The translations under genes and the position numbers were made by a program. A stretch of DNA of 64,000 bases from contig NC_071355.1 of the NCBI RefSeq assembly GCF_943734655.1, positions 53,964,949 to 54,028,948 on the forward strand. The letters run 5' to 3'. Below, one piece after another: positions 21,160 through 32,999 of this stretch (the stretch's first letter is position 1; the number at the start of each line of letters is the position of its first letter). The stretch comes from Sabethes cyaneus. Lineage: Eukaryota; Arthropoda; Insecta; Diptera; Culicidae. Under the pieces are notes generated by a model. The model saw only the letters and a program-made list of their open reading frames with translations, ran no database searches and was not told the DNA's origin.

Positions 21160-24120
21160 TCAACCCTGACCTCGGCAAATCAAGTACACTGAAAGCGAGT
21201 AGACGAGAGCGCGGAGGAAGAAAGCAAAAATGCAGCACGTTGTGGTTTGACTCGGCATATCTCGTGACATTTTTAATTTACTGTAAAGTCGCTGAAGTAT
21301 GTACTTCCTCCCGTCAGCTGCCGTGCAACCGACCAACCACCAGCCAGCCAGCCAGCCAGCCAGCCAGTGCATTCCTTTTTCTACCGCAACAGATTCACAA
21401 GATCGCTAGGCTGGGTCGGACCGTGCTGGGTGCACTCGGAAACAGAGCCTCGCCACGGTGGTGCAGCAACATGAGCATTCCCATAATGTGTGCGGTAATG
21501 GTAAATAACATTAGTCGATTTTTTTCTCGTTTGGTGGGACCTTAAGCGGCAACAGTGTGCAACGGAATCAGGTCTGGGTCCCGTGTGCCATTCGTCTGCA
21601 ATTGCATCAGCGACTGCATGGCCAGGTCGGGGTGAGTTATTCAGCTCAGCCCTGCCAGGCCGCCAGAGTGCCACTGCTCTTGAGCTGCTTCCGGTGCTGT
21701 TGCCCGTTTGTAAGTGGGAATTTTAGCTGTAGGATTTTTTTTTTCGACTTGCTCCTCCGCTGCGCTTCGTTCCTGTGCTGCACTTTGGGAATTATTTCCA
21801 CGCTTAGGTCTCATTTAATGCTGTGACTGCGACGATGCTGGCGACCGAGAACGAACGAAGATGCAGAAGCAGAAAAATCTAGAACGGCATTCGTCGTCGG
21901 TCGAAGGAAGGAAAGATTTGCTACATTTCCTTCCCGAGAGTTGAATTCGAGCCATAAAGTTACTGTTTTATGGGCTCTTTAAAAGCATCACCGGTTTCCC
22001 CCGGCCGAAATGGGGAATGTTTTGCTACACGATGGATACTATTTGTTAAACTGGGAAAAGTGTGTTTAAAAGGGGCGATTACTTGCGGCGGTAAGTGGGA
22101 TTGATGCGTTAATAAAATAGATTTTTCTGCTGCTTAACAAGTTGTAAAATAATGAGTGGTCCATAAAGTGTGCTCTGCGGTTCGTGTTGTACCGGTAGCT
22201 GAAAGGACGTTTGGTTTACGGATCCTTCCAATCAGAGTTAATCCAATTAAGATGCTACATCTGGAGTAGCAAATTTTAAATAGGGGGAAGATTTTTGAAC
22301 ATAGAAATAAGAAAAGGTTAAGCTCACTAATGGACCTACATTTACCGCATTTCGGTCACGTAGGTGGTTTTGTTGCGAAAAAATATTCAAGTTGCCATTG
22401 TTAGTTTAAAAATGTTTCACCCTCCTAAGTACATTTATAATGCGGCGTAATTTTCCCACAAATCCAAACTGTTCGATAATGTCAGCATTTGATTCCAACC
22501 ATGAAAACAAGTAGCATACAATAGGAGCTATATATATCGCATTGTATGAATTGATTGCAATCCCTCAAACACGAATGATGAGTGGAAGCTTGCCGGTACA
22601 ATGCGCCATAATGAAACAAACAGTTTAGCAGCTTGAATGGAAATCCAATTAGCGTGTACTCACTCAACTCGGTTCCAAGAGCTCGATGGAAATACACACA
22701 CACAATCGAGAGACAGGCAGAGTAAGAGAAAGAGTGAGAGGTCCTTTCCGGCGCTCCGTTGGCTAGCTACAATCGTCGCGATTTCGATCGATAGTACCGC
22801 GTTGCAGATCGAGCCAGAGCGGCAGCAGCTTGAAATCCCACCGATTCCATTATTGCGTTAAACACGTGTGTGACATCTTCAGCAGCTGTGCATAGCGATA
22901 ACCACCGCACCGGCAGCTTCGAAAAACTTTGTCCTATCCCGTGGCAAGGCAAGCACTGCGTGATACTCGACCGTTAGCAGCCACAGGGGGGCCGGGAACT
23001 TTGGTTAGTGTGGTTTGACTCCACTGGCGGACATGTTTATTTCATAAGATCCATCGACTTGACCGTAATTCCTGTTTTCCCCGTCAGCATAACAATGCGA
23101 GGTGCGCTGAACGAGCAGACTAAGCTAGCCGGCATCAGTTGCGTGGTAGGTGAAAGTCATTTTCGTATAAATAGTTTTTTTTTTCGAATCTTAAAACTGC
23201 GCTCAAAGCGATTTACCGGTAAATACATCAATTCCTTGAAATGTCAATGGTTGTTGGAGTGTATTTTAAAACATCACAGCAAAAGTTGGTGCAGCTTGAC
23301 CCTGAATCAAACCGACGCCACTGCACTGCACTGGCAGTAGTAGCACTCGAGAGCATCGGAGAAGCTTCGAAAGCACTCCACTATTTTCCCATAACAGGGA
23401 TGATTTATGACCCACGAATCACGAGAAACCGATGGGGCATCGCCTATCAGAAGTGCCAAGGAACTGTGCCACGAGCGTAGGGCCCGTAAATTTAATAAGC
23501 GGTAGCGATGTATTTTAGAGGCGGCCGAAAAGTTTTGCGTGTTTCTCGTAACTGCGCACGTACCGGTAATACCATTGCGTTAGATATCGATGTGCCGGGT
23601 GATAAATGGCAATCACGATTGTAATCGAATGTGTTGCTGTTAGCTCGACAGGTTCGGTGCCGACTGCCGGCCCGCCCATCAGCGCACCGCCCTGGGCTGG
23701 CGTGGTGGGTGGATGCTAGTCAGTCGTGAGGTGCGAAACTAATTTGATGCTGCCACCCCGCAAAGCCGTGGCTTTGTATTCGAAAAGTCAATAGATTTTG
23801 AAGAATGACGCGCTCCGCTGATTTGTGCAGCATAAAAGAGGCTTTGTGGGGATGAATCAATGCTCAATGATGTTTTGTGTTCTGCCATTCCTATTGTTCG
23901 GATGCAACTCCTAGCAAATAGGAGGTTTTTTGCGTTGTTTATGATGAACTTGGCTGAAATAAAAAAATACGAAACACTATGGATTGCTTCAAATACGGCT
24001 TGTGGTAGTTGGAATTCACGATTCGAAGGTTGTTTTTACTCCACAAGTTTTGTGTGTATAGTCTACTTTGAAAAGTTGCTTTTCAAATAGAATCGATAAG
24101 CAATATCAGTTCAGTTCAAC
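21160..24120. other. Single-copy, more GC-rich intron sequence
   Basis: No exon or transposon recognised. There is a (CCAG)n run at about 21342-21366 and a GA-rich run with (AC)n at about 22696-22742. This is the longest stretch in the big intron without repeats, so it is the natural place to look for conserved regulatory DNA. Confidence 0.4.
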
Positions 24121-24124
24121 AGTT

Positions 24125-25650
24125 CTTCGATGAACACGTCAAGCGAAGTTGCAAGTGACGGATTGAAAGCTAACCTAGGAGTACCTACAAACGGCAACCA
24201 CATGCCGGCTCCCGAACTGGAAGAATTTCGGTGAGCAATCGGTCTGCTGAAGAATAATAGAGCCGCCAGAAAGGATCAACTCCCGGCAGAACTTTACAAA
24301 AATGGCCAAGAATCGCTAGCAATGGCACTTCACTGGATAATTTCCAGGATTTGAGAGGAGGAGAAACTACCGCTGGAGTGGATGGAAGGTTTAGTCTGTC
24401 CCATCTAAGGGCGACCGGCTAGATTGCTGTAACCACCGCGGCATTACGCTATGGTCAACGCCGCCTACAAGGTGCTCTACCAGATTTTGTTGCGTCGTCT
24501 ATACCCAATAGCAAGAGAATTCGTAGGATAGTATCAGGCTGGGTTTATGGGGTCCCGTGCTACTACGAATCAAATTTTTACTCTCCGCCAAATCCTCCAG
24601 AAACGTCGAGGGTACAACGTGCCCACGTACCATATTTTCGTGGATTTACAATGGTCCACGTGGACGATACAGTTGAATGCGAACAGCTATGGCAGATATT
24701 GCACGAGGACAGTTTTCCGGACAAACTGACGCGGCTTGTCAAAGCTACCCTGGAGCGAGTGATGTGCTACATGCGCGTTTCGGGGACACTCTCGAATCCT
24801 TTCGAATCGCGCAGAGGGTTGCGGCAAGGTCCTAAAATGCAGTAGTATATGAGATATTAAAAAATCATTTTATAAAATATTTATAATCTAAAATCTCGTT
24901 AATCAATAAAATTTTTTTTATTAAATATATCGAATGTCATTTTAAGGCCAAAATAAGATATGATAACAAACTCAGTTATTAAATTCATTTCACAACCACT
25001 GTTTTAAATATCTACTCAATAACAAAATGTGTTATCAATATATCTCCATATCTATTCAATAACAAAATATACCATTATAACACAGTTTGATATTGTTTTT
25101 ATATTATTTTGCTCTTCGCTCCTGCTCGGGAGTCTACGCTAGCCTTAAAACGGAGACGAGGAGGATTGGGTTACAAGTGGCTCCAGGGAAAATAACGTTT
25201 ATCTCCCACGGACAGTGACGCTTGACGGCGATGAACTGGGAGTGGTTGATGAGTTCCTATATTTAGGATCCCTGGACGCTGATCGGTGACAATAATATGA
25301 GTAAAGCGATTGTACGACGCATTCAAGCTGGAAATCGAGCCTACGTTTCCCACCGCAATGCGCTTCAATCAAGGAGCATATGCCGCTGTTACAAAGCTGT
25401 CGATGTACAAAACGCTAATCAGACCGGTAGTCCTTTACGAACAGTAACGTTGCTTGCGAAAGACATATCTGCACTTGCCGTATTTGAACGAAAGGTGTTG
25501 CTGACTTTGGCGGAGTAGAAACAGATAGCGGATAGCGGCGTAGGCGTATAAACCATGAGTTATAATAGGTACTATTTGGAGAGATTCCAATCATACACCT
25601 GGGAAACGTTGAAAGACTACAATGCACTATGGTCCAGAAAGCCAAATTAG
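24125..25650 (+). mobile_element. RTE-type LINE fragment interrupted by MITE sequence
   Basis: Left part (24125-24838): remnants of LKNNRAARKDQLPAELYKNG, EWMEGLVCPI, AYKVLYQILLRRLYP, YQAGFMGSRATTNQIFTL and RRGLRQGP, with several stops and shifts. Right part (25131-25650): RIGLQVAP, VVDEFLYLGSL, MSKAIVRRIQAGNRAY, ISALAVFERKVL and GGVETDSG. The YADD/FADD-box region expected between them is absent, and the gap holds a MITE piece. Confidence 0.82.
24839..25130. mobile_element. Right-hand 290 bp of a CCCGAGCAGG MITE
   Basis: The segment from AGTAGTATATGAGATATT to the terminus CGCTCCTGCTCGGG is about 90% identical by eye to the right half of the complete copy at 47955-48488. The left terminus is missing here. 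Confidence 0.88.
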
Positions 25651-27129
25651 GTGGAAAAAATTGTTTACTCAGTCGTTGATTTTAGACTATTTAAGTGTTA
25701 GCAGCAATATCTTGATTTAGGATGCCGCTTTCTTGGCATGAGCTATTTTAGGGTGACCCTTAAATTAACCAAGATCCAAAATCCAAAATCAAAACGAAAC
25801 AAGATAGAGCGATATTCACTTCAGCAATTTTAAAGGTTTAAGTATTTTGAGTAATATTGCAGAAGACGGAATCCCTCTATCTCGAACCGTTTCCATATTA
25901 GGGCGATTTTCCTGAGTCAAGTTAGGGTGACCCTGCTATTTTGCGATTTTTCTTCATAACTTTTTTGTTTTGCATTTCTCCCAAAACACTTCTTCAGATA
26001 ACTTTTGAGAATCAATAAGACGCAACTTTTTGTGAAAAAAGAAACTGGCTATCTACTTTACTTCTACATTTATATTAAATTTTGTGATAAAAATAGGCCG
26101 TTTTTAAATGTGAGTATCTTAGAAAGATGCAAGCAGAATTAAAATCGTTTGATTGCGTTTAAAAGAACGTGATTTTCTGTGCATAATCGAAGTGGAGCTA
26201 TCGACTGTTTATGATTCCAAACTTTATGTTTTCGGCAGGACAGTTATACGGCAAAGCAAAACGACACTTATTTATTCTATGCCCGACGTTTCTATGTATT
26301 TAACATCTTTCTCAAGGAGTTCTACAATATAAAATAACATAGTTAACATCATTTCTAAGATATAACAATAGAACGTCATACAGAACCACGTATCGTATTT
26401 TGTCTGGTGGCTTCTGTAGAAGGTTTGAACTAGTCACATTGATAAGTAATACTAGCATTAACCGAGCTTAAAATATAATAATGTTGAATACAAAATTATT
26501 ATTAAATCGATTTGTGCATAATGCAACGAACAAATTCAAAACTCACTGTATTCGAACGAAATTCTTGCGGATCGTTTTAACATACAACATGGCTGAATCG
26601 GTACACTATTTGGCTATGGCGACTGTGATGGTTGAATATTCTGTGTAAAGGGGTGTTGTGTATTGATGCTGTTGCTTGTTATTGCGTGTGTGCGTGTTGA
26701 GTGAGAAGTTTGTTTTGCTATGTTAATTTTGATAATGTGTAAGATTGCAGCGTATGTGGAGCTAAGGCAGTCAACATAATATCAAAAATTGGAGAGGGGA
26801 TTTTTGTCTATCTCAAATAAATCAACTTTGAATATGTGGGGTTTTAACATATTTAAGTAGATAAAAGTAGACGAGTTGCGCCATAACTCCAGAATGCCTT
26901 GATTGTTCTTCATCAAACTTGGCGTACATGTTTCTTGACATAAGTAAATCAGCACAGGGGGTTGACAAAAGGGGGGTGGTCGCTAAAAAGGGGAGGGGGA
27001 GGTACAAATATGTAAAAGTGGCTGTAATTATCTTGCATTTAGACCGTTATAAGTTGTGTGAGTGGTCCAAATCAAAAAGAGAATGTATAAACTTAACCTC
27101 ATGTTTGTTGACTTGAATTTTCTAATAAA
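25651..27129. other. AT-rich intron sequence with a repeated AGGGTGACCCT motif
   Basis: The palindromic-like word TAGGGTGACCCT appears at about 25749 and 25925, framing some 170 bp that may be a small repeat element. Otherwise no feature is recognised. Confidence 0.4.
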
Positions 27130-27350
27130 GTTAGACATTAAAAACGGTGGACTTTCCAAAAAACGGAGGGAACGGTAGACAAAGTAATGAAATCATATGT
27201 GTTTCATAGTATCATAGAGTGGAATACGACGTGAAGGGGAAATAGCGGAAAATTAGATGAAGCAAAGTCATTGAAGCAACACTTACAAGGTTTGTAATTT
27301 ATTTCGTTTCACCAAGCTAAGGGATCCGCGCGTTACAGCAGTTTAGTGTG
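27130..27350 (-). mobile_element. Diverged partial SINE-B copy
   Basis: Order of shared words with the 57.9-kb copy: GGGAACGGTAGA, AAAGTAATGAAA, CATTGAAGCAACACTTA, GGTTTGTAA, CCAAGCTAAGG, GATCCGCG. The tRNA-like head is missing. Confidence 0.6.
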
Positions 27351-27900
27351 CCACCATCGCTGGCGGAATTGCGTTATTTTGAGACACAAACTGTGTCTCG
27401 TCCACGTATATTGTAGTCAACTACCGAATGAGAAGTTTAAATAGTTTTCTACCCGCGACGTGGATTTCCGTGATTCGCACCTCTCCTTTCATCAGAGGCC
27501 ACCATCCTTTTGTCTTTCAGCCACTTGTACATCTGTTTTCGATAAGGTTGAAAATCTCAGGCGAGCGAGTGTGAGAAGCATATCATCCAAAGCTTACTTC
27601 ACGCAAGCCTACGACAAACAACTGCTGATACTGTGTGCATACATTCTGCTACCTACACACTCGCGAGTGTACAGCCTCATAGCAACTTTCTGCACATCTC
27701 GCCCGCGAATCTAAAGCTCACGAACAGTCAATAGGTCGTAAGCACGAGCTAGGATGTATGGATACGGATTTTACTTTACTTCTTTTCTTCTTCATTTTAC
27801 ACCCTCGCTTACACACGCGGGTAAGTGTGCGGGTCACTGCGAGCGATGATAGGTGTCAACTTCTGGGTTGCAATGACGAGCGTAGGCAACGACCGTGGCT
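27351..27900. other. Unassigned intron sequence
   Basis: No gene or repeat recognised. A short open frame at 27460-27714 has no domain. Confidence 0.4.
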
Positions 27901-27912
27901 GACAACTAAATA

Positions 27913-28128
27913 GCAAAGCAAAGCAAAGCCTAGGTGCTACATTCCGTTATCGAAACTTGACCTTCTGTTTTTTTATACGACAGACTTCGCAGCCAGCTGT
28001 TAGAGTGCAGGACAATTGCAGGGCCAGTTGCGATCCTATTGACTCTAACAGCCTCTCCCAGTCGGGATTCGAACATATGACGACTGGCTTATTAGGCCAG
28101 CATCATACCTCGAGGCCAACTGGGAGGT
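27913..28128 (-). mobile_element. tRNA-derived SINE-A, copy 1, with 12-bp target duplication
   Basis: On the minus strand the element starts CCTCCCAGTTGGCCTCGAGG (A-box-like), contains the anticodon arm CTGGC-CTAATAA-GCCAG and the B box TGTTCGAATCC. It then has a unique body and a tail of (GCTTT)n. A loop of CTAATAA places anticodon AAT, as in tRNA-Ile. The flanking repeat GACAACTAAATA / GATAACTAAATA (27901-27912 and 28129-28140) is a target-site duplication with one mismatch. Confidence 0.92.
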
Positions 28129-28319
28129 GATAACTAAATACACTATGGCAAAAACTTGTTGCAGTGCATGAGAATATCAGAAAAGAAATCCGAAAGAAAT
28201 GCTCATGCATGTGTGTTTGTTAGAAGAAAATCGTGAGAGAAAATTGGACCACACGAATGCGGGCTTCACAACTTCACAGAACCTAGAAGCCGCTGGTTTG
28301 GAATCTTACAAGATATCTG

Positions 28320-28614
28320 TTTTTATGTAAAAAAAATGCAGGAAATCGAATGGTGATGATTTCATTCTGCGCAGACTTCGGAAAGTAATCCATTTTGCCC
28401 TATTTTCCCCAAAAATCATGATAAAAGCTAATTAAACAGTATAAAAACTTAGTTGCCGCCCGTGAAACGAACTCAAATAGCTTCCAAATTTTGTCAAAAT
28501 ATCAGAAAAATCAAATTCCATCCATTCCATACTGTGCGAAATACAAGAATAGTCCATTTTGCCCAATTCACCCCCATTTACATAGATAACCTAATTAAAG
28601 CGATTAAAACTAAC
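28320..28614 (+). repeat. Left arm of a ~295-bp inverted repeat pair around LINE B
   Basis: It includes ATGCAGGAAATCGAATGGTG, TGCGCAGACTTCGGAAAG, GTTGCCGCCCGTGAAACG and GTCAAAATATCAGAAAAATC. The reverse complement is found at 32111-32408 with about 90% identity by eye. A shorter relative of its outer part lies at 14935-15010. It could be a terminal repeat of one large element or one of two copies of a repeat family. Confidence 0.85.
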
Positions 28615-29019
28615 TTAAGGGTAAAAATAGTCTTCAAAAAAATGTGTATTTTATCATACTGAATAACTTTGGAGAACAATAGAAAGCAATAATTAATTGG
28701 ATGCGGAGTTATTGTGCAGAATTAATTTTTACGTGTACTTTTAAAATAAATCATTATATCTCGCAACTAGCAAAAGATAGATAGTTACTATATTCAGCAA
28801 AGTTGCTCATTTTGGTATGTTCTATAATTTTTCTGAAGAAAAAAATTTTTTTGGACGTATTTATAAAAACAAAAGTTTGTATCACCCTGATAGATAAATA
28901 TAAGATCACCTTGATAGTTCGAAAAAATGCGCTGTATTTTATTAATAAACTTCTCCAAATATACTATCGTTGAAAAATTACGATTTTTACGCAATAGCAA
29001 ATGAACGTATTTTTGTAGA
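28615..29019. other. AT-rich sequence between the inverted repeat arm and LINE B
   Basis: Contains ATCACCCTGATAG / ATCACCTTGATAG near 28880 and 28906. No coding signal. It may be interior sequence of the element bounded by the inverted arms. Confidence 0.4.
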
Positions 29020-31745
29020 TTTATTTATTTATTTATTTATTTGCTTCATCCGACAAACTGTCTTAATGAAAATTTGATTTGGCTGGGAAAAGCCGCCTAG
29101 TGCAACATGTTACTCAAAGCGGCATAAAAACCCAGCATCTTTTAATTGAACAGAGGCAGCACATAGTACATGGCATAACTACATACATTATTCAAATTAC
29201 ACACAACATTCACTAAAAAGAAAATTCATTTTCACGTCGATTATATTCCAGCGCCATCTGCCGAATAGGTTCATGAAGGCCATAGTTGGTACGGTGCGGG
29301 TCAACACGTAGAAGCCGTTGGTTCCGTTGAGGCCGGAGAGGGCAGTATAGATGCAGTTGTGACAAAATAGCAGGGCAGTCCAGAGCGCCCGACAGAATTT
29401 TATAAGCAGTCTTGGCTACAATAACTTTTCGCCGCTGCTCAAGAGGTAATACGCCAACAAGCAGACAGAGTTCCTCGTATGGAGGCAGAGCATCAGGGTT
29501 TCTCCATGGCAGCATGCGACAAATTTTGCGGATAAAGCACTTCTGAATTCGCTCAAGACGAACAATCCAGTAATCGTAATGCGGATTCCAGACAACGCAG
29601 CCTGTCTCCAGAATAGAGCGAACCAAGGAGCAGTAAAGGGTACGTAAAGTACCAGGATCACTAAATTCTCCTCCGATTCGGAAAATGGTTCCCAGCTGAC
29701 GATACGCCTTGTTAATAATAAAATCATAATGCTGCCTGAATGACATTTGGCTATCCAATACGATGCCAAGGTCCGTCACACTATCACTGCGCTGTAGTGG
29801 TATGCCGTCAATACAGTAATCAAAAACTATCGGGTACTTTTTGCGGGTAAAGCTGATGGCAGTGCATTTCTGAATACTGATTAGCATATGATTGGAGCTG
29901 CACCATTTCACGAACATATCAACCAATTTTTGCAGACTCAAACAGTCAGTGGTTGTCTTAATTTGCAAATAAATTTTTAGTCGAGTGACATCATTAACGA
30001 ACAGTGAAAATAATAGTGGTCCTAAAATGCTACCTTGAGGTACTCCTGATCCATTCTGAAACCACCTCGAATGAGAAGGGCCTAGTTTAACGGCAATTTT
30101 GCGATTGCGTAAATAAGTGCTCAGCCAGGAAAGTAAACTAGATGAGACAGCTAATTTGTCCAGCTTGGCTAGCAAAATATCATGGTTCACACGATCGAAT
30201 GCCGCTTTCAGATCAGTGTAAATGGCATCGACCTGATTACCCTTTTCCATAGTGTGTTGACATAGCGAGGTGAACTCCAGTAAGTTCGTAGTAACTGATC
30301 GGCCCGGATAAAATCCGTGTTGCGAGGTGGAAATATAACTTTTCACACGGAACAAGAGATGGTCATAGACAATTGCCTCAAAAATCTTGGAACATGCGCA
30401 TAGGGAGGTGATTCCACGGTAGTGCTTCACACTATGCTTGTTGCCTTTTTTAAATACAGGAAACATGAATGACGACCTCCAACTTTCGGGAAATTTTTGC
30501 GCTCGTAGAGAAAGGTTGAATAAAGTAGCGAGTGGAGCTTTCAGGGTATCACAGCATTTTTTTAACAGGGCAGCAGGAATTCCGTCAGGTCCAGGGCAAT
30601 ACGATTGTTTCATTTTATGAACAGCATTAGCAACGTCTTCTGCAACAACAATAAAAGGTCCAACCGAGAATTCGGCGTCAGGAACATAAAACAGGGCATC
30701 TTCCAAGCTATCAGGCAAGACTGACTCCGTACAAAACACACTCTCGAAGTATTTAGCAAATAAAGCACATTTACTACTAGTGGAGGATGCAACATCATTA
30801 TCCAAGAAAATAGTAGATGGAAGGCCGTCCTCTTTCCGTTTACTATTGACAAATCGCCAAAACTGTTTAGGGTTACTTCGCAGTTTACGTTCGGTGTAGC
30901 GTACATAGTTGCGATAAAGACTTTTGTTCAGAGACTTATATTTTTGACTAGCCAATTTGAAATTTTGACGATTGCGTGCACTACTGGATGAGTGGTAAGC
31001 ACGAAGGCAACGATTTTTCTGGCGTTTTAGACGGTTTAGTTCGCGGTTTCCCCATACTGGCTTACAGCGCGGTCGTACTCGGGGGACATGTTGCAATATA
31101 AGCTCATGAATTTTGACAATAAAGCTAGCAACTGCCTCATCAACATCAGTATAGCTGGTTAAAAAGGACCAATCAGCATTGCGTAAAGCCACATTTATTG
31201 CATCGAAATCATCTCGCCGAAAATCGTACGCATTAGAGTCAAATTCGTCATTAAATAGCGAACTGATAGGCTTGTCATATCTAATCATAACGGGAGGATG
31301 ATGAGGATCAATATTGCAAAGCTCATCAACTGCAGTGGTCACTGAGCAGGCTGGCAGAGCATGACTGTTAACAAAAATTAGATCCAAAAGCCTGCCATTA
31401 TGATTGAGCACTGGGTTGACCTGGTAGAGGCCATTTAAGGCAACGCCGTCTAGAAGGCAAGAACTGCCAGAGTTAATATGAGAATGCAGAGTGTTGACAA
31501 TCAAATATCTGTTGATATTATGTAGCTTCCAGGTTAGACCAGCACGGTTGTAATCGCCAAACAGTAAAACATCATCACTGGGACCGAGAGAATCGTTTAC
31601 CTTATTAATCGTTGAAATATGCCGTTGGATCACTTCAGCATCATTGCGTAAGTTAGGAGGAACATAAATAACACCGATCGCTAACTTTGTAGTTCCAGTA
31701 GAAACCGTTATCCATAATTGCTCCAGTAACTCATCAACATTTCAG
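29020..31745 (-). mobile_element. LINE B, CR1/Jockey-type non-LTR retrotransposon
   Basis: The best-preserved LINE here. It reads on the minus strand and ends in a 3' UTR of about 190 bp with GTCGGATGA and a (TAAA)n tail (29020-29044). It is 5'-truncated: coding similarity starts in mid-endonuclease (LEQLWITV ... GVIYVPPN, about 31740-31650) and breaks upstream at a stop. Confidence 0.92.
29213..31633 (-). pseudogene. LINE B endonuclease-RT ORF, open but lacking the YADD box
   Basis: An 806-codon open frame without stops. It covers the second half of the endonuclease (LLFGDYNRAG at residue 23, LLDLIFVNS at 82, DPHHPPVMI at 109) and the RT: GPDGIPAALLKKC near 348, YRGITSLCA near 405, SQHGFYPGRS near 437, IYTDLKAAFDRVNH near 471, GVPQGSILGPLLF near 530. 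At residues 550-551 the text reads FVNDVTRLKIYLQIK, whereas LINE A and fragment C have 15 residues including Y-A-x-D between NDV and L-x-IYL. So 13 codons containing the catalytic aspartates are deleted in frame. The true frame extends upstream of the GTG at 31633. C-terminal Cys/His-rich and basic segments are retained. Confidence 0.93.
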
Positions 31746-31825
31746 TAACATTTTGGAGAGAATCAGGCGAAACGAACCGATTGTGAATTCATCACGGTAC
31801 TAAATCGATGACAATTAACTCTCCT

Positions 31826-32058
31826 GATCATACATGCCATTTTCACAGATTTTTTCACACGCATAAATTTGGGACCCACCAATTATGACCAATTATTCCT
31901 GTAAGTTCTGGTTCTACCAATGTGTCTGATAATTAAAGTACGTCATAAACTATGTATGGTACAGAAAAAATATACTAGAAAAATTAAATATTGCGGAGGA
32001 AATGATAGGGTCCCAAATTTATGCGTGTGAAAAAGTCTGTGCAAATGGCGTCTATGCT
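31826..32058. mobile_element. Foldback MITE, 233 bp with ~50-bp inverted ends
   Basis: The inner part of each arm is CACACGCATAAATTTGGGAC (left, about 31855-31875) and its exact complement (right, about 32008-32027). Outer parts pair through GCCATTTTCACAG / GCCATTTGCACAG. It lies between LINE B and the right inverted repeat arm. Confidence 0.8.
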
Positions 32059-32110
32059 CCTGATCTGATGTCTTTTGAGTAAATTGGTACTATTCGAGTT
32101 TATTCCCCAG

Positions 32111-32408
32111 TCTTTTAATTATTTTTAATCGCTCTAATTGGGTTTTACTATGTATGTATTTAGGGGTGAATTGGGCAAAATGGACTATACCTGCATTTCG
32201 CACAGTATGGAATGGATGGAATTTGATTTTTCTGATGTTTTGACAAAATTTAGAAGCTATTTGAGTTCGTTTCACGAGCGGCAACTAAGTTTTTATACTG
32301 TTTAATTAGCTTTTAACATGATTTTCGGGCAAAATAGCCCACTTCTCGAAGTCTGCGCAGGATGAAACCATCACCAATCAATTTCCTGCATTTTTTTACA
32401 TAAAAATA
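32111..32408 (-). repeat. Right arm of the ~295-bp inverted repeat pair
   Basis: Reverse complement of 28320-28614 (see left arm). The distance between the arms is about 3.5 kb and includes LINE B and the foldback MITE. Confidence 0.85.
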
Positions 32409-32417
32409 AGTAAGGGA

Positions 32418-32815
32418 ACTGTGGGTAAGATGAACAGGGGGGGGGGGGTAAAATGAACAGGCAGCCAAATTCCCAGTAAACCGATTAAAATCTATTCCAG
32501 ATCAATAGGTAGCTTCTCCTAGAAGTATTTCAAGCTGTTTGAGTGATATGTGACAATATCAAAAAAATTGAAAACGTAAAAAATATTTGCTGAAACCTGA
32601 CGCCGATGCTGATTTCCACTGTTAGTAAATAAGCTATTTCGGCGAAACAAATTAAATTTCGACTATTGGTATCATTTAGTGTTGTTTGCTTATCACTATC
32701 CTGCTGATCTGTAGAAAATTCCAAATATTTTTATCAACTGTTTGTTTATAATAAACACTTGAAAACACTTGGGGGTAAAATGAACACCTCACCATGGGGG
32801 CAAAATAAACAGGGT
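32418..32815. repeat. Segment bounded by GGGGGTAAAATGAACAGG repeats
   Basis: The 16-18-bp word GGGTAARATGAACAGG occurs twice at the left edge (about 32424 and 32447) and twice at the right edge (about 32770 and 32796), always in the same orientation, around about 320 bp of AT-rich sequence. It may be the edge signature of an unclassified repeat. Confidence 0.6.
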
Positions 32816-32999
32816 GTATAATGATGTTTTATTTTCCATTTATCAGCAGCCACGACCTAATTACAATTCAAGCAATAAAAATGATCGAGTCTCTCGAAAA
32901 ATGACGGAAAATGGTCTACTGCTGGAAAATCATGCGAGTTAAAAGTCAAGCATTGTATGAACGTAGCGAAGTTCCCCTATCTTGTAAGATTCTAAACCA

